This document shows positions 1 to 6,706 of a stretch of DNA of 7,258 nucleotides, piece by piece. The translations under genes were made by a program, and so were the position numbers. The first letter of the stretch is position 1. Every line of letters begins with the position of its first letter. The DNA is from Actinomycetota bacterium (GTDB lineage: Bacteria > Actinomycetota > Actinomycetes > S36-B12 > UBA10799): positions 1 to 7,258 of the forward strand of contig JAUPKO010000156.1 in the NCBI GenBank assembly GCA_030837395.1. Direction: 5' to 3'. The notes under the pieces are model-generated. The model did not search any database. It saw only the letters and a program-made list of their open reading frames with translations, and was not told the DNA's origin.

Positions 1-35
1 CGCCTTCCCTAGGTAGGGTAACTGCGATACCCCCT

Positions 36-40
36 GGAGG
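36..40 (+). promoter_or_regulatory. Ribosome binding site of the first glycosyltransferase gene
   Basis: GGAGG ends nine bases before the GTG at 50. An in-frame TAG lies at 14-16, and no ATG, GTG or TTG codon occurs in that frame between it and 50. The GTG is therefore the only possible start, and the gene is complete at its 5' end. Confidence 0.8.
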
Positions 41-49
41 ACGTCAACC

Positions 50-982
50 GTGATTCGCCTGTCGCAGCGCCCGCGTGTGAGCGTGATCGTGGTGGTCTAC
101 CGCATGCCGGCGCAGGCGATGAACACGCTGTTCTCCCTCTCGGGCGCACACCAGCGCGACGTGCGCGCGGCCGACTATGAGGTCATCGCCGTCGAGAACG
201 CCAGCGACGCCATGCTCGACCCCGCCGCGGTCGCGAACCTCGGGAGCAACTTCCACTACCTGCGCCGACACGAGGCGGGCGTCTCACCCAGCCCCGCCAT
301 CAACGCCGCGGCGGCCATGGCCAGGGGTTCACACCTCGCGGTCATGGTGGACGGCGCGCGTGTGGTGACGCCCGGGGTGGTGCGCGGGCTGCTTGATGCG
401 CAACGTCTGGCCGCGGTGCCGGTGGTGGCCGTGCCGGGGTATCACCTCGGCGATGCCCTGCACTCTCAAGCCGCCGCAGCCGGCTACACCGCTGAGGCCG
501 AGCAGGCCTGGCTCGCCGACTTGGGCTGGCGCGACGATGGCTACCGCTTGTTCACCCGCGCGGTGCTCAGCGCCTCATGCAGCAACGGCTTCCTCATGCC
601 CATGGCCGAGAGTAACTGTGTCGCGGTACCCCGGCGGCTCTTCACCGCACTAGGCGGTTTCGACGAGGCCTTCACCACCCCCGGCGGCGGCTATGTCAAC
701 CTGGATTTCTACCGTCGTGCGGTGCTCAGCCGCGGTGCCCGCCTAGTGGTGCTACCCGGCGAAGGTGCCTTCCACCAGTTCCACGGGGGCGCCACCACAG
801 GTGCCCCCGCCACGGACCATGCGGCGGTCGTCGCCGAGATGCAGGCCGAATACCGGCGGCTGCGAGGGTCCGACTACACCCCACCGGAGGTGCCCGGCGT
901 GCAACTAGGCGAAGTCCATCAGGCCGTCGCACCGTTCATGGTGCATTCGGCGCAAGTGCTGCGGGCCAAGGTGAGCGCATGA
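50..982 (+). CDS. GT-A fold (family 2-like) glycosyltransferase, first of three paralogues
   Basis: This 310-residue soluble protein has no signal peptide or membrane segment. It probably transfers a sugar from a nucleotide donor in the cytoplasm during glycan assembly. The first Rossmann-like strand is VSVIVVVYRMPAQAMNTL (residues 10-27). It is followed by VEN-ASD near residues 48-53, where family 2 enzymes bind the nucleotide base. The usual metal-binding DxD position reads MVDGARVVTPG (99-109), with a single aspartate, D101. Further blocks are VPGYHLG (128-134), DGYRLF (163-168), GGFDEAF (202-208), PGGGYVNLDFY (211-221) and PGEGAFHQFHGGATT (236-250). The same blocks recur in the next two genes. 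Its stop overlaps the next start as ATGA, which suggests translational coupling. The fold is confident; donor, acceptor and linkage are unknown. With only one Asp in the DxD position, a non-canonical or metal-independent mechanism is possible. Confidence 0.85.
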   Translation: MIRLSQRPRVSVIVVVYRMPAQAMNTLFSLSGAHQRDVRAADYEVIAVENASDAMLDPAAVANLGSNFHYLRRHEAGVSPSPAINAAAAMARGSHLAVMVDGARVVTPGVVRGLLDAQRLAAVPVVAVPGYHLGDALHSQAAAAGYTAEAEQAWLADLGWRDDGYRLFTRAVLSASCSNGFLMPMAESNCVAVPRRLFTALGGFDEAFTTPGGGYVNLDFYRRAVLSRGARLVVLPGEGAFHQFHGGATTGAPATDHAAVVAEMQAEYRRLRGSDYTPPEVPGVQLGEVHQAVAPFMVHSAQVLRAKVSA

Positions 983-2007
983 GCACCACCACCGCGACCC
1001 AGCGCGACCTGCTTGCGATCGCCGCCCTGATGCGGTCCGAAGGGGAGGCCGCCCGCAGCGAGGCGACATTCCCGGCGGCTCCCAAACTGTCCATCGTCGT
1101 CATCGTCTACAAGATGTCCCGGCAGGCCGACAACACCCTGTACTCGCTGTCGGCCGCACACCAGCTCGGCGTCACCGCCGAGGACTACGAACTCGTCGTC
1201 ATCGAGAACGAATCCACCGACATGCTCGGCGCCGAGCGGGCGCTGGCGCACGGGCCAAACGTGCGGTACTACGCCCGGCCCAACATTGGCGCCTCGCCGG
1301 TGGCCGGGATCATCTTCGGCGTCGCTGCCACCCGCGCGCCGATCCTCGGTCTGGTGATCGACGGCGCCCGGATGGTCACTCCACGCGTGGTCCGCTACGC
1401 GCTCGACGCCTTCGCCATCACCCCGCACGCCATGGTCAACGTGCCCGGCTACCACCTCGGCACCGACGAACAGCACGCCAACCCGGAGCACGACGAAGCT
1501 GCCGAGCAGGGCCTGCTCGACGCCGTGCGCTGGACCGAGGACGGCTACCGCCTGTTCGTGATCTCGTCGTACTTCCGCGGCCGGCACCAGCATGGCTACC
1601 TGATGCCGGTGATGGAGTCCAACTGCCTGTTCTGCTCCCGCGCGGACTATGACGCGATCGGTGGCGCAGACATCCGGTTCGACCTGCCCGGCGGCGGAAT
1701 GGTCAACCTCGACCTCTACCGGCAACTGGCGATGTTGCCGCACTCGGAGTTATTCGCCCTACCCGGCGAGGGCACCTTCCACCAGTACCACGGCGGGGTC
1801 ACCACCACCGCCGACGAGGGCCGCGAGGACATGTTGCACACCTTCCGCGAGCAATACCGCATGCTGCGCGGCACCAACTACCGGATGGTCGAGCGCGAAC
1901 CCCGACTGCTCGGGGCGGTTACCGGTTGGGCGCAGCCGATGATGAAGTTCTCCGCCATGGAACGAATGCGAATCTACGAATTGCTGGGGTGGGACTCGTG
2001 GACATGA
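979..2007 (+). CDS. GT-A fold (family 2-like) glycosyltransferase, second paralogue
   Basis: This 342-residue protein is a paralogue of the preceding one, with an extra N-terminal stretch of about 35 residues (MSTTTATQRDLLAIAALM...) before the first strand LSIVVIVYKMSRQADNTL (37-54). Shared motifs are IENESTD (75-81), VIDGARMVTP (126-135), VPGYHLG (155-161), DGYRLF (188-193), GGADIRFDLPGGGMVNLDLY (228-247) and PGEGTFHQYHGGVTT (262-276). The DxD position again has one aspartate, D128. The ATG at 979 overlaps the previous stop, and AAGG at 968-971 is a well-spaced ribosome binding site inside the upstream gene. Its own stop forms another ATGA with the third gene. The role is inferred to be a sugar transfer in the same glycan pathway. 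Substrate is unknown, and divergence from its neighbours suggests a different acceptor or donor. Confidence 0.85.
   Translation: MSTTTATQRDLLAIAALMRSEGEAARSEATFPAAPKLSIVVIVYKMSRQADNTLYSLSAAHQLGVTAEDYELVVIENESTDMLGAERALAHGPNVRYYARPNIGASPVAGIIFGVAATRAPILGLVIDGARMVTPRVVRYALDAFAITPHAMVNVPGYHLGTDEQHANPEHDEAAEQGLLDAVRWTEDGYRLFVISSYFRGRHQHGYLMPVMESNCLFCSRADYDAIGGADIRFDLPGGGMVNLDLYRQLAMLPHSELFALPGEGTFHQYHGGVTTTADEGREDMLHTFREQYRMLRGTNYRMVEREPRLLGAVTGWAQPMMKFSAMERMRIYELLGWDSWT
1986..1994 (+). promoter_or_regulatory. Purine-rich ribosome binding site choosing the start of the third gene
   Basis: GGGGTGGGA ends nine bases before the ATG at 2004 but only three before an in-frame GTG at 1998. The spacing favours 2004, which also gives an ATGA overlap like the one between the first two genes. 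A start at 1926 is formally open but would lie deep inside the second gene. Confidence 0.5.
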
Positions 2008-4058
2008 GCATTCCCGACAAGGCCCGCGATTCGGCCGCCAAAGCGCGCGAATCTGCGGCCGCGCTCAAACGCAAGGCCGCCGCCGCCGCCGACAAGGCGG
2101 CGAAGGTGCCCCCCATGGCGCGGCGCACCGCCGCCGAGGTCAGGTCATCCGGGCCCAAGGCCACGGCCCGCGCGGTGGGCAAACGGCTTGAGATCGAACC
2201 GGGGCTGGAGGAGGCCGTCACGTGGGCCTATCATCAGCGCGCCCAGCGCGCGCCCGGCCACCTGCCGGGGCGCTCACGCGATGCCGCACCCAGCGATCGG
2301 CCGATCATCAGCATCGTGGTAATCATCTACCGCATGAGCGCGCAAGCCGCCCGCACGTTGTTCACGCTGTCGACCTCGTACCAGCGCGATGTGAGTCCGT
2401 ACGAGTACGAGGTGATCGTGATCGAGAACGCCTCGGACGACAACCTCAATCCCAAAGTCGTCGAACGGATGGGGCCGCAATTCCGCTACCTGCGTCGGCA
2501 GGAGAACGGGGTCTCGCCGGCGCCGGCGGTCAACGTCGGGCTCGCGATGGCGCGTGGGCAGTACGTCGGGATGATGGTCGACGGCGCCCGGATGGTCTCC
2601 CCGGGTGTGCTGCGCAACGCTCTGGACGCGTTCCGCATCGACCACAACGGCGTGGTGGCGGTGCCCGGCTATCACATCGGCTACGACGACCACATGTTGC
2701 GCGAGGACGCCGCCCACAGTCTGCGGCAGGACCGTCGCCTGTTGGCCGGCATCCCGTGGCGCAGCGATGGCTACCGCCTGTTCGACATCTCGATCCTGTC
2801 CGGGGCCAACCCCTACGGCATCCTGCACCCGCTGGGCGAGTCCAACGCCATGTTCGCCGCGGCCGAGCGGTGGGCGGCGATCGGCGGCGCGGACGAACGG
2901 TTCGACCTGCCCGGCGGCGGCATGGTGAACCTCGACATGTACTGCGAACTGCTGCGGCCCGCCGACGCTCGACTGTTCATCACACCCGGCGAGGGCACGT
3001 TTCATCAGTTCCACGGCGGCGTCACCACCCAGGCTGACTCCGAACGCGCCGCGCTGATGGCCAAGTTCAACCAGAACTACTTCGACATCCGCGGCACGAC
3101 GTACTTCGCCCCCGAGCGCGAGCCCTACTTCATCGGAGAGGTGCCCAATGGGGCGCTGCCGGTGCTGGCCTACTCGGCCGAGGAGGGTCGCTCGCACTTC
3201 GAGCACTGGAACCGCAAGTCACCGCCGGACACGCCGTTCCTCGACGATGTGGTCCTGCCCGCGCCCGATATTCTCAACAATCCGCCGCAGACCGGCGGCA
3301 CGACCTCAGGAGTCAACGACGTGTCCATCTATCTGCCCTCCTCGATCCGCCGGTTCGAGCCCAAGCACCTGACGTTCTCGACGTGGGCCGACCACATCCA
3401 GTTCGGCTACGACATCGTCGAGGCGGTGCGACCCGAGCTGCTCGTGGAGCTCGGCACCCAGGCCGGCATGAGCTACTTCACGTTCTGTCAGTCGATGAAG
3501 GAGAACGACATCGAGGGCCTGTGCTACGCGGTGGACACCTGGGAGGGTGAGGAGCACACCGGAAAGTACGACGACTCAACCTGGGAACTGGTCTCGACCC
3601 ACAACCGCGAGAACTACCCGGGCTTTTCCTACCTCATGCGGATGTTCTTCGAGGACGCCCGCGAGCACTTCGCCGATGAGTCGATCGACCTGCTGCACAT
3701 CGACGGCCTGCACACCTACGACGCGGTGAAGGCCGACTTCGAGACCTGGTACGAGAAGGTCAAGCCCGGCGGGATCATCCTGTTCCATGACATCAAGGCG
3801 CGGATCAAGGACTTCGGCGTGTGGCGGTTCTGGGACGAGATCGAGGACCAGTACCCCACGTTCTACTTCAAGCACGGTTTCGGCCTCGGAGTCCTGCGCA
3901 AGCCGGGCGGCGAGCCCAACGATGCGGAGTTGCTGCGGCTGTTGTTCGAGTCGACCCCCGGTGAGCAGACCCAACTGCGCCGCTTCTACGAGCACGCGGC
4001 CTACTTCCACCACTGCAAGCGCCGCTCGGACCGCGCCCTGGAGATGGGGCTGTTCTAG
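2004..4058 (+). CDS. Bifunctional glycosyltransferase (family 2-like) - class I SAM methyltransferase
   Basis: This 684-residue fusion has three parts. Residues 1 to about 60 are Ala/Lys/Arg-rich and probably helical (DKARDSAAKARESAAALKRK). Residues 100-395 are a third copy of the glycosyltransferase: IISIVVIIYRMSAQAARTL (101-119), IENASDD (140-146), MVDGARMVSPG (191-201), VPGYHIG (220-226), FDLPGGGMVNLDMY (300-313) and PGEGTFHQFHGGVTT (328-342). Residues about 455-640 form a Methyltransf_24-like domain. Its SAM-binding loop is VELGTQAGMSYF (481-492), followed by YAVDTW (508-513, D511 the likely ribose-binding acid), SIDLLHIDGLHTYDAV (560-575) and GGIILFHDI (589-597). The inferred role is to add a sugar and methylate it or a neighbouring residue, as is common where this methyltransferase sits in surface-glycan clusters. 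It may instead act on another substrate. The protein appears cytoplasmic and co-expressed with the two genes upstream. Confidence 0.88.
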   Translation: MSIPDKARDSAAKARESAAALKRKAAAAADKAAKVPPMARRTAAEVRSSGPKATARAVGKRLEIEPGLEEAVTWAYHQRAQRAPGHLPGRSRDAAPSDRPIISIVVIIYRMSAQAARTLFTLSTSYQRDVSPYEYEVIVIENASDDNLNPKVVERMGPQFRYLRRQENGVSPAPAVNVGLAMARGQYVGMMVDGARMVSPGVLRNALDAFRIDHNGVVAVPGYHIGYDDHMLREDAAHSLRQDRRLLAGIPWRSDGYRLFDISILSGANPYGILHPLGESNAMFAAAERWAAIGGADERFDLPGGGMVNLDMYCELLRPADARLFITPGEGTFHQFHGGVTTQADSERAALMAKFNQNYFDIRGTTYFAPEREPYFIGEVPNGALPVLAYSAEEGRSHFEHWNRKSPPDTPFLDDVVLPAPDILNNPPQTGGTTSGVNDVSIYLPSSIRRFEPKHLTFSTWADHIQFGYDIVEAVRPELLVELGTQAGMSYFTFCQSMKENDIEGLCYAVDTWEGEEHTGKYDDSTWELVSTHNRENYPGFSYLMRMFFEDAREHFADESIDLLHIDGLHTYDAVKADFETWYEKVKPGGIILFHDIKARIKDFGVWRFWDEIEDQYPTFYFKHGFGLGVLRKPGGEPNDAELLRLLFESTPGEQTQLRRFYEHAAYFHHCKRRSDRALEMGLF

Positions 4059-4154
4059 CGGGTGGCGCCGCAGTGGGGCCTGGTTTGCGGCGTGGTGGGC
4101 GCTTCTCCACTGTGAAACGGGGTCCGTGACCGGGGTCATCGCAGCCTTCCCACG

Positions 4155-4182
4155 CAGGGGAAGCGTCCCGGCCCTTCCCCTG
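4155..4182 (+). terminator. Candidate transcription terminator downstream of the glycosyltransferase unit
   Basis: Perfect 9-bp arms CAGGGGAAG (4155-4163) and CTTCCCCTG (4174-4182) enclose a 10-base loop, about 100 bases after the stop of the fusion gene. There is no T-tract, which is common for actinobacterial terminator hairpins but weakens the call. CTTCCC at 4146-4151 can pair with the same GGGAAG (4158-4163), giving a mutually exclusive smaller hairpin. Confidence 0.4.
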
Positions 4183-4261
4183 GGCTGGCTTTGCCCTGGG
4201 AGTACACCTGCGGGCTCTGCGCTAAGGACTCCAATATCGGCTCTGGCATGCTGACCCCTGA

Positions 4262-4267
4262 GGGAGG
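4262..4267 (+). promoter_or_regulatory. Ribosome binding site of the galE-like gene
   Basis: GGGAGG lies eight bases before the GTG at 4276. An ATG two bases earlier (4274) is in another frame and meets TGA after four codons. GTG is therefore the real start, and the protein begins directly at the first strand of the Rossmann fold. Confidence 0.75.
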
Positions 4268-4275
4268 CGGTTGAT

Positions 4276-5343
4276 GTGTGGTTGGTGACAGGCGGCGCGG
4301 GCTATATCGGGGCCCACGTGGTGCGGGCCCTGCTGGCTGACGGACAGCGGGTGGTGGTGGCGGACGACCTCAGCGACGGGCTGGTGGCGCGGGTGCCGGA
4401 CGGCGTTCAACTCAACATCGTCAGCGTGCTTGAGACGGAGGCGCTGGCGCAGGTGATGACGGACCTCGGAGTCGAGGGCGTGGTGCACCTCGCTGCCAAG
4501 AAGGCTGCCGGCGATTCGGTCGATCAGCCGATCTACTACCACCAGCAGAACACCGGAGGGGTACTCAGCCTCTTGACCGCCATGGAGATGGCCGGGGTCG
4601 CAAAGTTGGTCTACTCGTCCTCCGCAGCGGTGTATGGCGAGCCGGTCGATGATCGGCCCCTGACCGAGGATTCGCGGACTTCACCGACCAACCCTTATGG
4701 GTCAAGCAAGCTGATCGGCGAGATGATGATCCGCGATTGCGCCCCTGCCCTGGGGCTGTCGTGGGCCGCCCTGCGCTACTTCAACGTCGCCGGGTGCGGC
4801 GCCGATGAGCTCAGCGACACCTCGGCGAACAACCTGATCCCCATGCTGCTGCGGGCCCACGTCGCCGGTCGGCCCGGGCAGATCTTCGGCACCGACTACC
4901 CCACCCCGGACGGCACCTGCATCCGCGACTACATCCACGTGGTCGACCTCGCCGAGGCACACGTGGCGGCGTGCCGCTTGGTGTCTGGGGACCTGTCTGC
5001 GGCGCCCGATCCCGCGCTCCGGCCCCCATCGGCGCCCGGTCAGGCGGCCGGTCAGGCGCCCGGTCAGGCGCCCGCCGACTCAGCCCGAGTGGGTGCCATC
5101 CTCAACATCGGCACCGGCCGCGGCTCCAGCGTCCGGGAGGTCATCGACTCGGTGAGCCGGGCCCTCGGCGCCCCCCTCGCCGTCGAGGAGTCCCCGCGCC
5201 GACCTGGCGACCCGTCGATGGTCCAGGCCGACCCCACTCGCGCCGCCGAGGTGTTGGGCTGGCGATCGCACTACGACCTCGACGACATGACGTCCTCGGC
5301 CGTGTCCGGACTGACCTGGCTGTCCGCCACCGGCCGCATCTGA
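4276..5343 (+). CDS. galE: UDP-glucose 4-epimerase, with a low-complexity insert
   Basis: This 355-residue extended short-chain dehydrogenase interconverts UDP-glucose and UDP-galactose (or a related sugar nucleotide) using bound NAD. TGGAGYIGAHVV (residues 5-16) is the glycine-rich NAD-binding loop. HLAAKKA (71-77), YSSSAAVYGEP (113-123, catalytic Ser), NPYGSSK (139-145, Tyr141 and Lys145), LRYFNVAG (166-173) and DGTCIRDYIHVVDLAEAHV (212-230) are all typical of GalE. LNIGTGRGSSVREVI (276-290) and RRPGDPSMVQADPTRAAEVLGW (308-329) complete the substrate-binding half. Between the two halves, residues about 238-271 form a Pro/Ala/Gln-rich stretch (GQAAGQAPGQAP) where most homologues have only a short loop. 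It is encoded by 12-bp tandem repeats. All catalytic residues are present, so it should be active. The reaction is confident at family level; other 4-epimerase substrates cannot be excluded. Confidence 0.85.
   Translation: MWLVTGGAGYIGAHVVRALLADGQRVVVADDLSDGLVARVPDGVQLNIVSVLETEALAQVMTDLGVEGVVHLAAKKAAGDSVDQPIYYHQQNTGGVLSLLTAMEMAGVAKLVYSSSAAVYGEPVDDRPLTEDSRTSPTNPYGSSKLIGEMMIRDCAPALGLSWAALRYFNVAGCGADELSDTSANNLIPMLLRAHVAGRPGQIFGTDYPTPDGTCIRDYIHVVDLAEAHVAACRLVSGDLSAAPDPALRPPSAPGQAAGQAPGQAPADSARVGAILNIGTGRGSSVREVIDSVSRALGAPLAVEESPRRPGDPSMVQADPTRAAEVLGWRSHYDLDDMTSSAVSGLTWLSATGRI
5031..5078 (+). repeat. 12-bp in-frame tandem repeat inside galE
   Basis: The unit GGCGCCCGGTCA occurs at 5031-5042, 5043-5054 (one change) and 5055-5066, with a decayed fourth copy at 5067-5078. 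Twelve bases keep the frame and encode repeated AP/AA-GQ residues in a surface loop, so copy number can change without breaking the enzyme. Confidence 0.8.
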
Positions 5344-5679
5344 CCCACGGCGACCCGCCCACCGCGCGCCGTCCACCGTCCACCGCCCACCACCCGCGCC
5401 CCTCAACCGCGCCCCTCAGTCGGGTACCGCCACCAACCGCGCCCCTCAACCGCGCACCACCGTCGGGTACCGCCACCAACCGCGCACCACCGTCGGGTAA
5501 TGGCCCCAACCGCGCCCACCAGTTGGCCAATGGGAGCCCCCGGAAGTCGGGATGCCCACCCACGCGCGCACTTGGCGCCAAACCCGAACAGCGAGGCGCA
5601 CATGTCGGGCCCGACTGCGTCATCCACACTTCAGCACGACCCCCTTCCCCGCGCCACCCCAATCAGGTCGAGTTGACCC
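5344..5679 (+). other. Repeat-filled intergenic region before the DUF559-like gene
   Basis: These 336 bases hold no gene I can support. The first part is C-rich short repeats, with a 7-bp motif CGTCCAC/CGCCCAC three times at 5370-5390. The middle is the 30-bp repeat array listed separately. The last part (5538-5679) is degenerate repeat-like sequence without a recognisable promoter. Long open frames on both strands here come from repeat composition. Confidence 0.6.
5392..5537 (+). repeat. Upstream array of the 30-bp repeat family
   Basis: Full 30-bp units start at 5405, 5448, 5478 and 5508, each beginning AACCGCGC. Most continue with a variant of ACCACCGTCGGGTA. A 13-bp partial unit precedes each of the first two full units (5392-5404 and 5435-5447), making a 43-bp composite repeated twice with about four differences. 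The fourth unit is decayed. The units abut without unique spacers, so this is not CRISPR. Related units lie downstream of the next gene. Confidence 0.8.
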
Positions 5680-6699
5680 ATGCGCACACCTACTCCCTGG
5701 CCTGTACCAACCGGACCCTTCCGCGGATCGCAGGCCCCCGTGTCCCGAGGAGTGCTCGCCGACGCAGTCAAACGCGGCGACCTGCGGCGGCTGTTTCGTG
5801 ACGTCTACGCACTGGCGGACTCCATGCCTGCCGGGTCGAATGAGCTGCACCTATTCCTGGCTCGCGCCGAACAAGTCCGCTCCCCCCACCTGATCGCCAG
5901 CCACGAGACGGCCGCTCTGGCCCACTCCATGTTCATGCCCAACCCGGAGGCCGCGGCATCAGCATCACCACGTTTCATCGCCCACCCGCGCGACGGACGC
6001 AGGAGCCGTTCCAACCCACCAACGGTGCTGCGAGAGGTGCCCGACGACGAGGTGATGGTCCTCGACTCGGGTCTGCGGGTGACCACGCCGCAGCGCACGG
6101 CTGTCGATCTGGCAGCCAAGCTTCCCCTGCCCCACGCGCTCATGGCGCTCGACGACGCCGCCCGCCGGACGGCTTTGACACGGGTCCGCCCCCGAGCCTT
6201 GCGTGGATCAATCGACGCCGAACTCCTTGCCTTCAGCCTGGCGCCCCTGAAACGGGCGGCGATTTCTGCGACCCACCTGCGCACCAAGAAGCGGGTGCAA
6301 CAGGCACTGGACTTGGTGGACCCCCGCCGGGAGTCGCCGAGCGAGTCCTTCGCATTCGGCCACATCGCCCTGGCCGGCCTGCCGCTGCCCGACTCTCAGG
6401 TTCCCATCACGATCGCGGACGTGGTGGTCTACGCAGACCTGGGCTGGGAGGAGTTCAGCCTCGTCGCCGAATTCGATGGCGCCGTCAAGTACGGCCGGTT
6501 GGCCCGATTCAATGCCCTCGGTGAGAACACCTCGTTGGCGGAACAGGCCAAGCGCGAGGAACTCATCCGCAGCGTCGGATGGAAAGTGATTCGGTGGCTG
6601 TTCAGCACCGTGCTGGCAGGTCCTGCCACGGTCATGAGGCAGTTGCACAGCACGCTGGTCCAGCATGGCTACCGCGGACCCCGTCCGCGGTTTGACTAA
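5680..6699 (+). CDS. Hypothetical protein with AbiEi-like N-terminus and DUF559/Vsr-like nuclease-fold C-terminus
   Basis: This 339-residue protein resembles a large actinobacterial family often annotated as AbiEi-type (type IV toxin-antitoxin) or DUF559 proteins. The N-terminal part (about 12-50, ending LRRLFRDVYAL) matches the opening of that family, a likely winged-helix region. TPQRTAVDLAAKLP (136-149) is its usual central motif. The C-terminal part runs ESPSESFAFGHIALAGLPLPD (218-238), VVYADLGWEEFSLVAEFDGAVKY (249-271) and EQAKREELIRSVGWKVIRW (288-306). D253, E264, D266 and K291 are candidates for the acidic and basic residues of the Vsr/PD-(D/E)xK-like fold. Such proteins are thought to bind or cut nucleic acid, but activity is unproven and no partner toxin is visible. 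The ATG at 5680 has only a weak upstream AGG. GTG at 5740 or 5752 could be used, at the cost of family-like N-terminal residues. Repeat arrays flank the gene on both sides. Confidence 0.7.
   Translation: MRTPTPWPVPTGPFRGSQAPVSRGVLADAVKRGDLRRLFRDVYALADSMPAGSNELHLFLARAEQVRSPHLIASHETAALAHSMFMPNPEAAASASPRFIAHPRDGRRSRSNPPTVLREVPDDEVMVLDSGLRVTTPQRTAVDLAAKLPLPHALMALDDAARRTALTRVRPRALRGSIDAELLAFSLAPLKRAAISATHLRTKKRVQQALDLVDPRRESPSESFAFGHIALAGLPLPDSQVPITIADVVVYADLGWEEFSLVAEFDGAVKYGRLARFNALGENTSLAEQAKREELIRSVGWKVIRWLFSTVLAGPATVMRQLHSTLVQHGYRGPRPRFD
6671..6691 (+). terminator. Perfect GC-rich hairpin over the last codons of the DUF559-like gene
   Basis: Arms ACCGCGGAC and GTCCGCGGT pair over 9 bp around a CCC loop, ending five bases before the TAA at 6697. 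No T-tract follows. It may help termination or protect the transcript 3' end, or simply reflect the codons for YRGPRPR. Confidence 0.35.
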
Positions 6700-6706
6700 G
6701 CGCAGA

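Larger units (their letters stand above)
4059..4275 (+). other. Hairpin-rich intergenic region between the glycosyltransferase unit and galE
   Basis: These 217 bases contain no supportable gene. They hold several short inverted repeats (GGTC-CGT-GACC near 4120, and the set at 4146-4182), a direct repeat CGGGGTC, and two copies of CCCTGGG at 4178-4184 and 4194-4200. I found no convincing -35/-10 pair. Its length and its hairpins suggest that the upstream operon ends here and that galE is expressed separately. Confidence 0.5.

Noticed and set aside
14..19. TAGGGT as a -10 element for the first gene
   Set aside because: It fits the loose actinobacterial TANNNT pattern, but any -35 would fall outside the window and such matches are frequent by chance. 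The gene may also belong to an operon starting upstream.
1926..2003. Longer N-terminus for the fusion protein starting at 1926
   Set aside because: It would overlap the second gene by 82 bases. The ATG at 2004 has the better-spaced ribosome binding site and matches the ATGA junction of the previous pair.
919..3206. Long reverse-strand open frames opposite the glycosyltransferases (919-1743 and 2274-3206)
   Set aside because: They mirror strongly conserved forward genes in GC-rich DNA, have His/Val/Arg-rich composition without domains, and lack ribosome binding sites that I can see.
4274..4288. Four-codon ORF (ATG TGT GGT TGG TGA) overlapping the galE start
   Set aside because: It is too short to call a leader peptide, and the ribosome binding site is equally well explained by the GTG at 4276.
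5392..5537. CRISPR array
   Set aside because: The repeats abut directly, with no unique spacers of uniform length, and no cas genes are present.
4971..5801. Forward and reverse open frames across the end of galE and the repeat region
   Set aside because: They overlap the conserved galE C-terminus in another frame, and their Pro/Arg/Thr or Gly/Ala/Arg repetitiveness simply reflects the DNA repeats.
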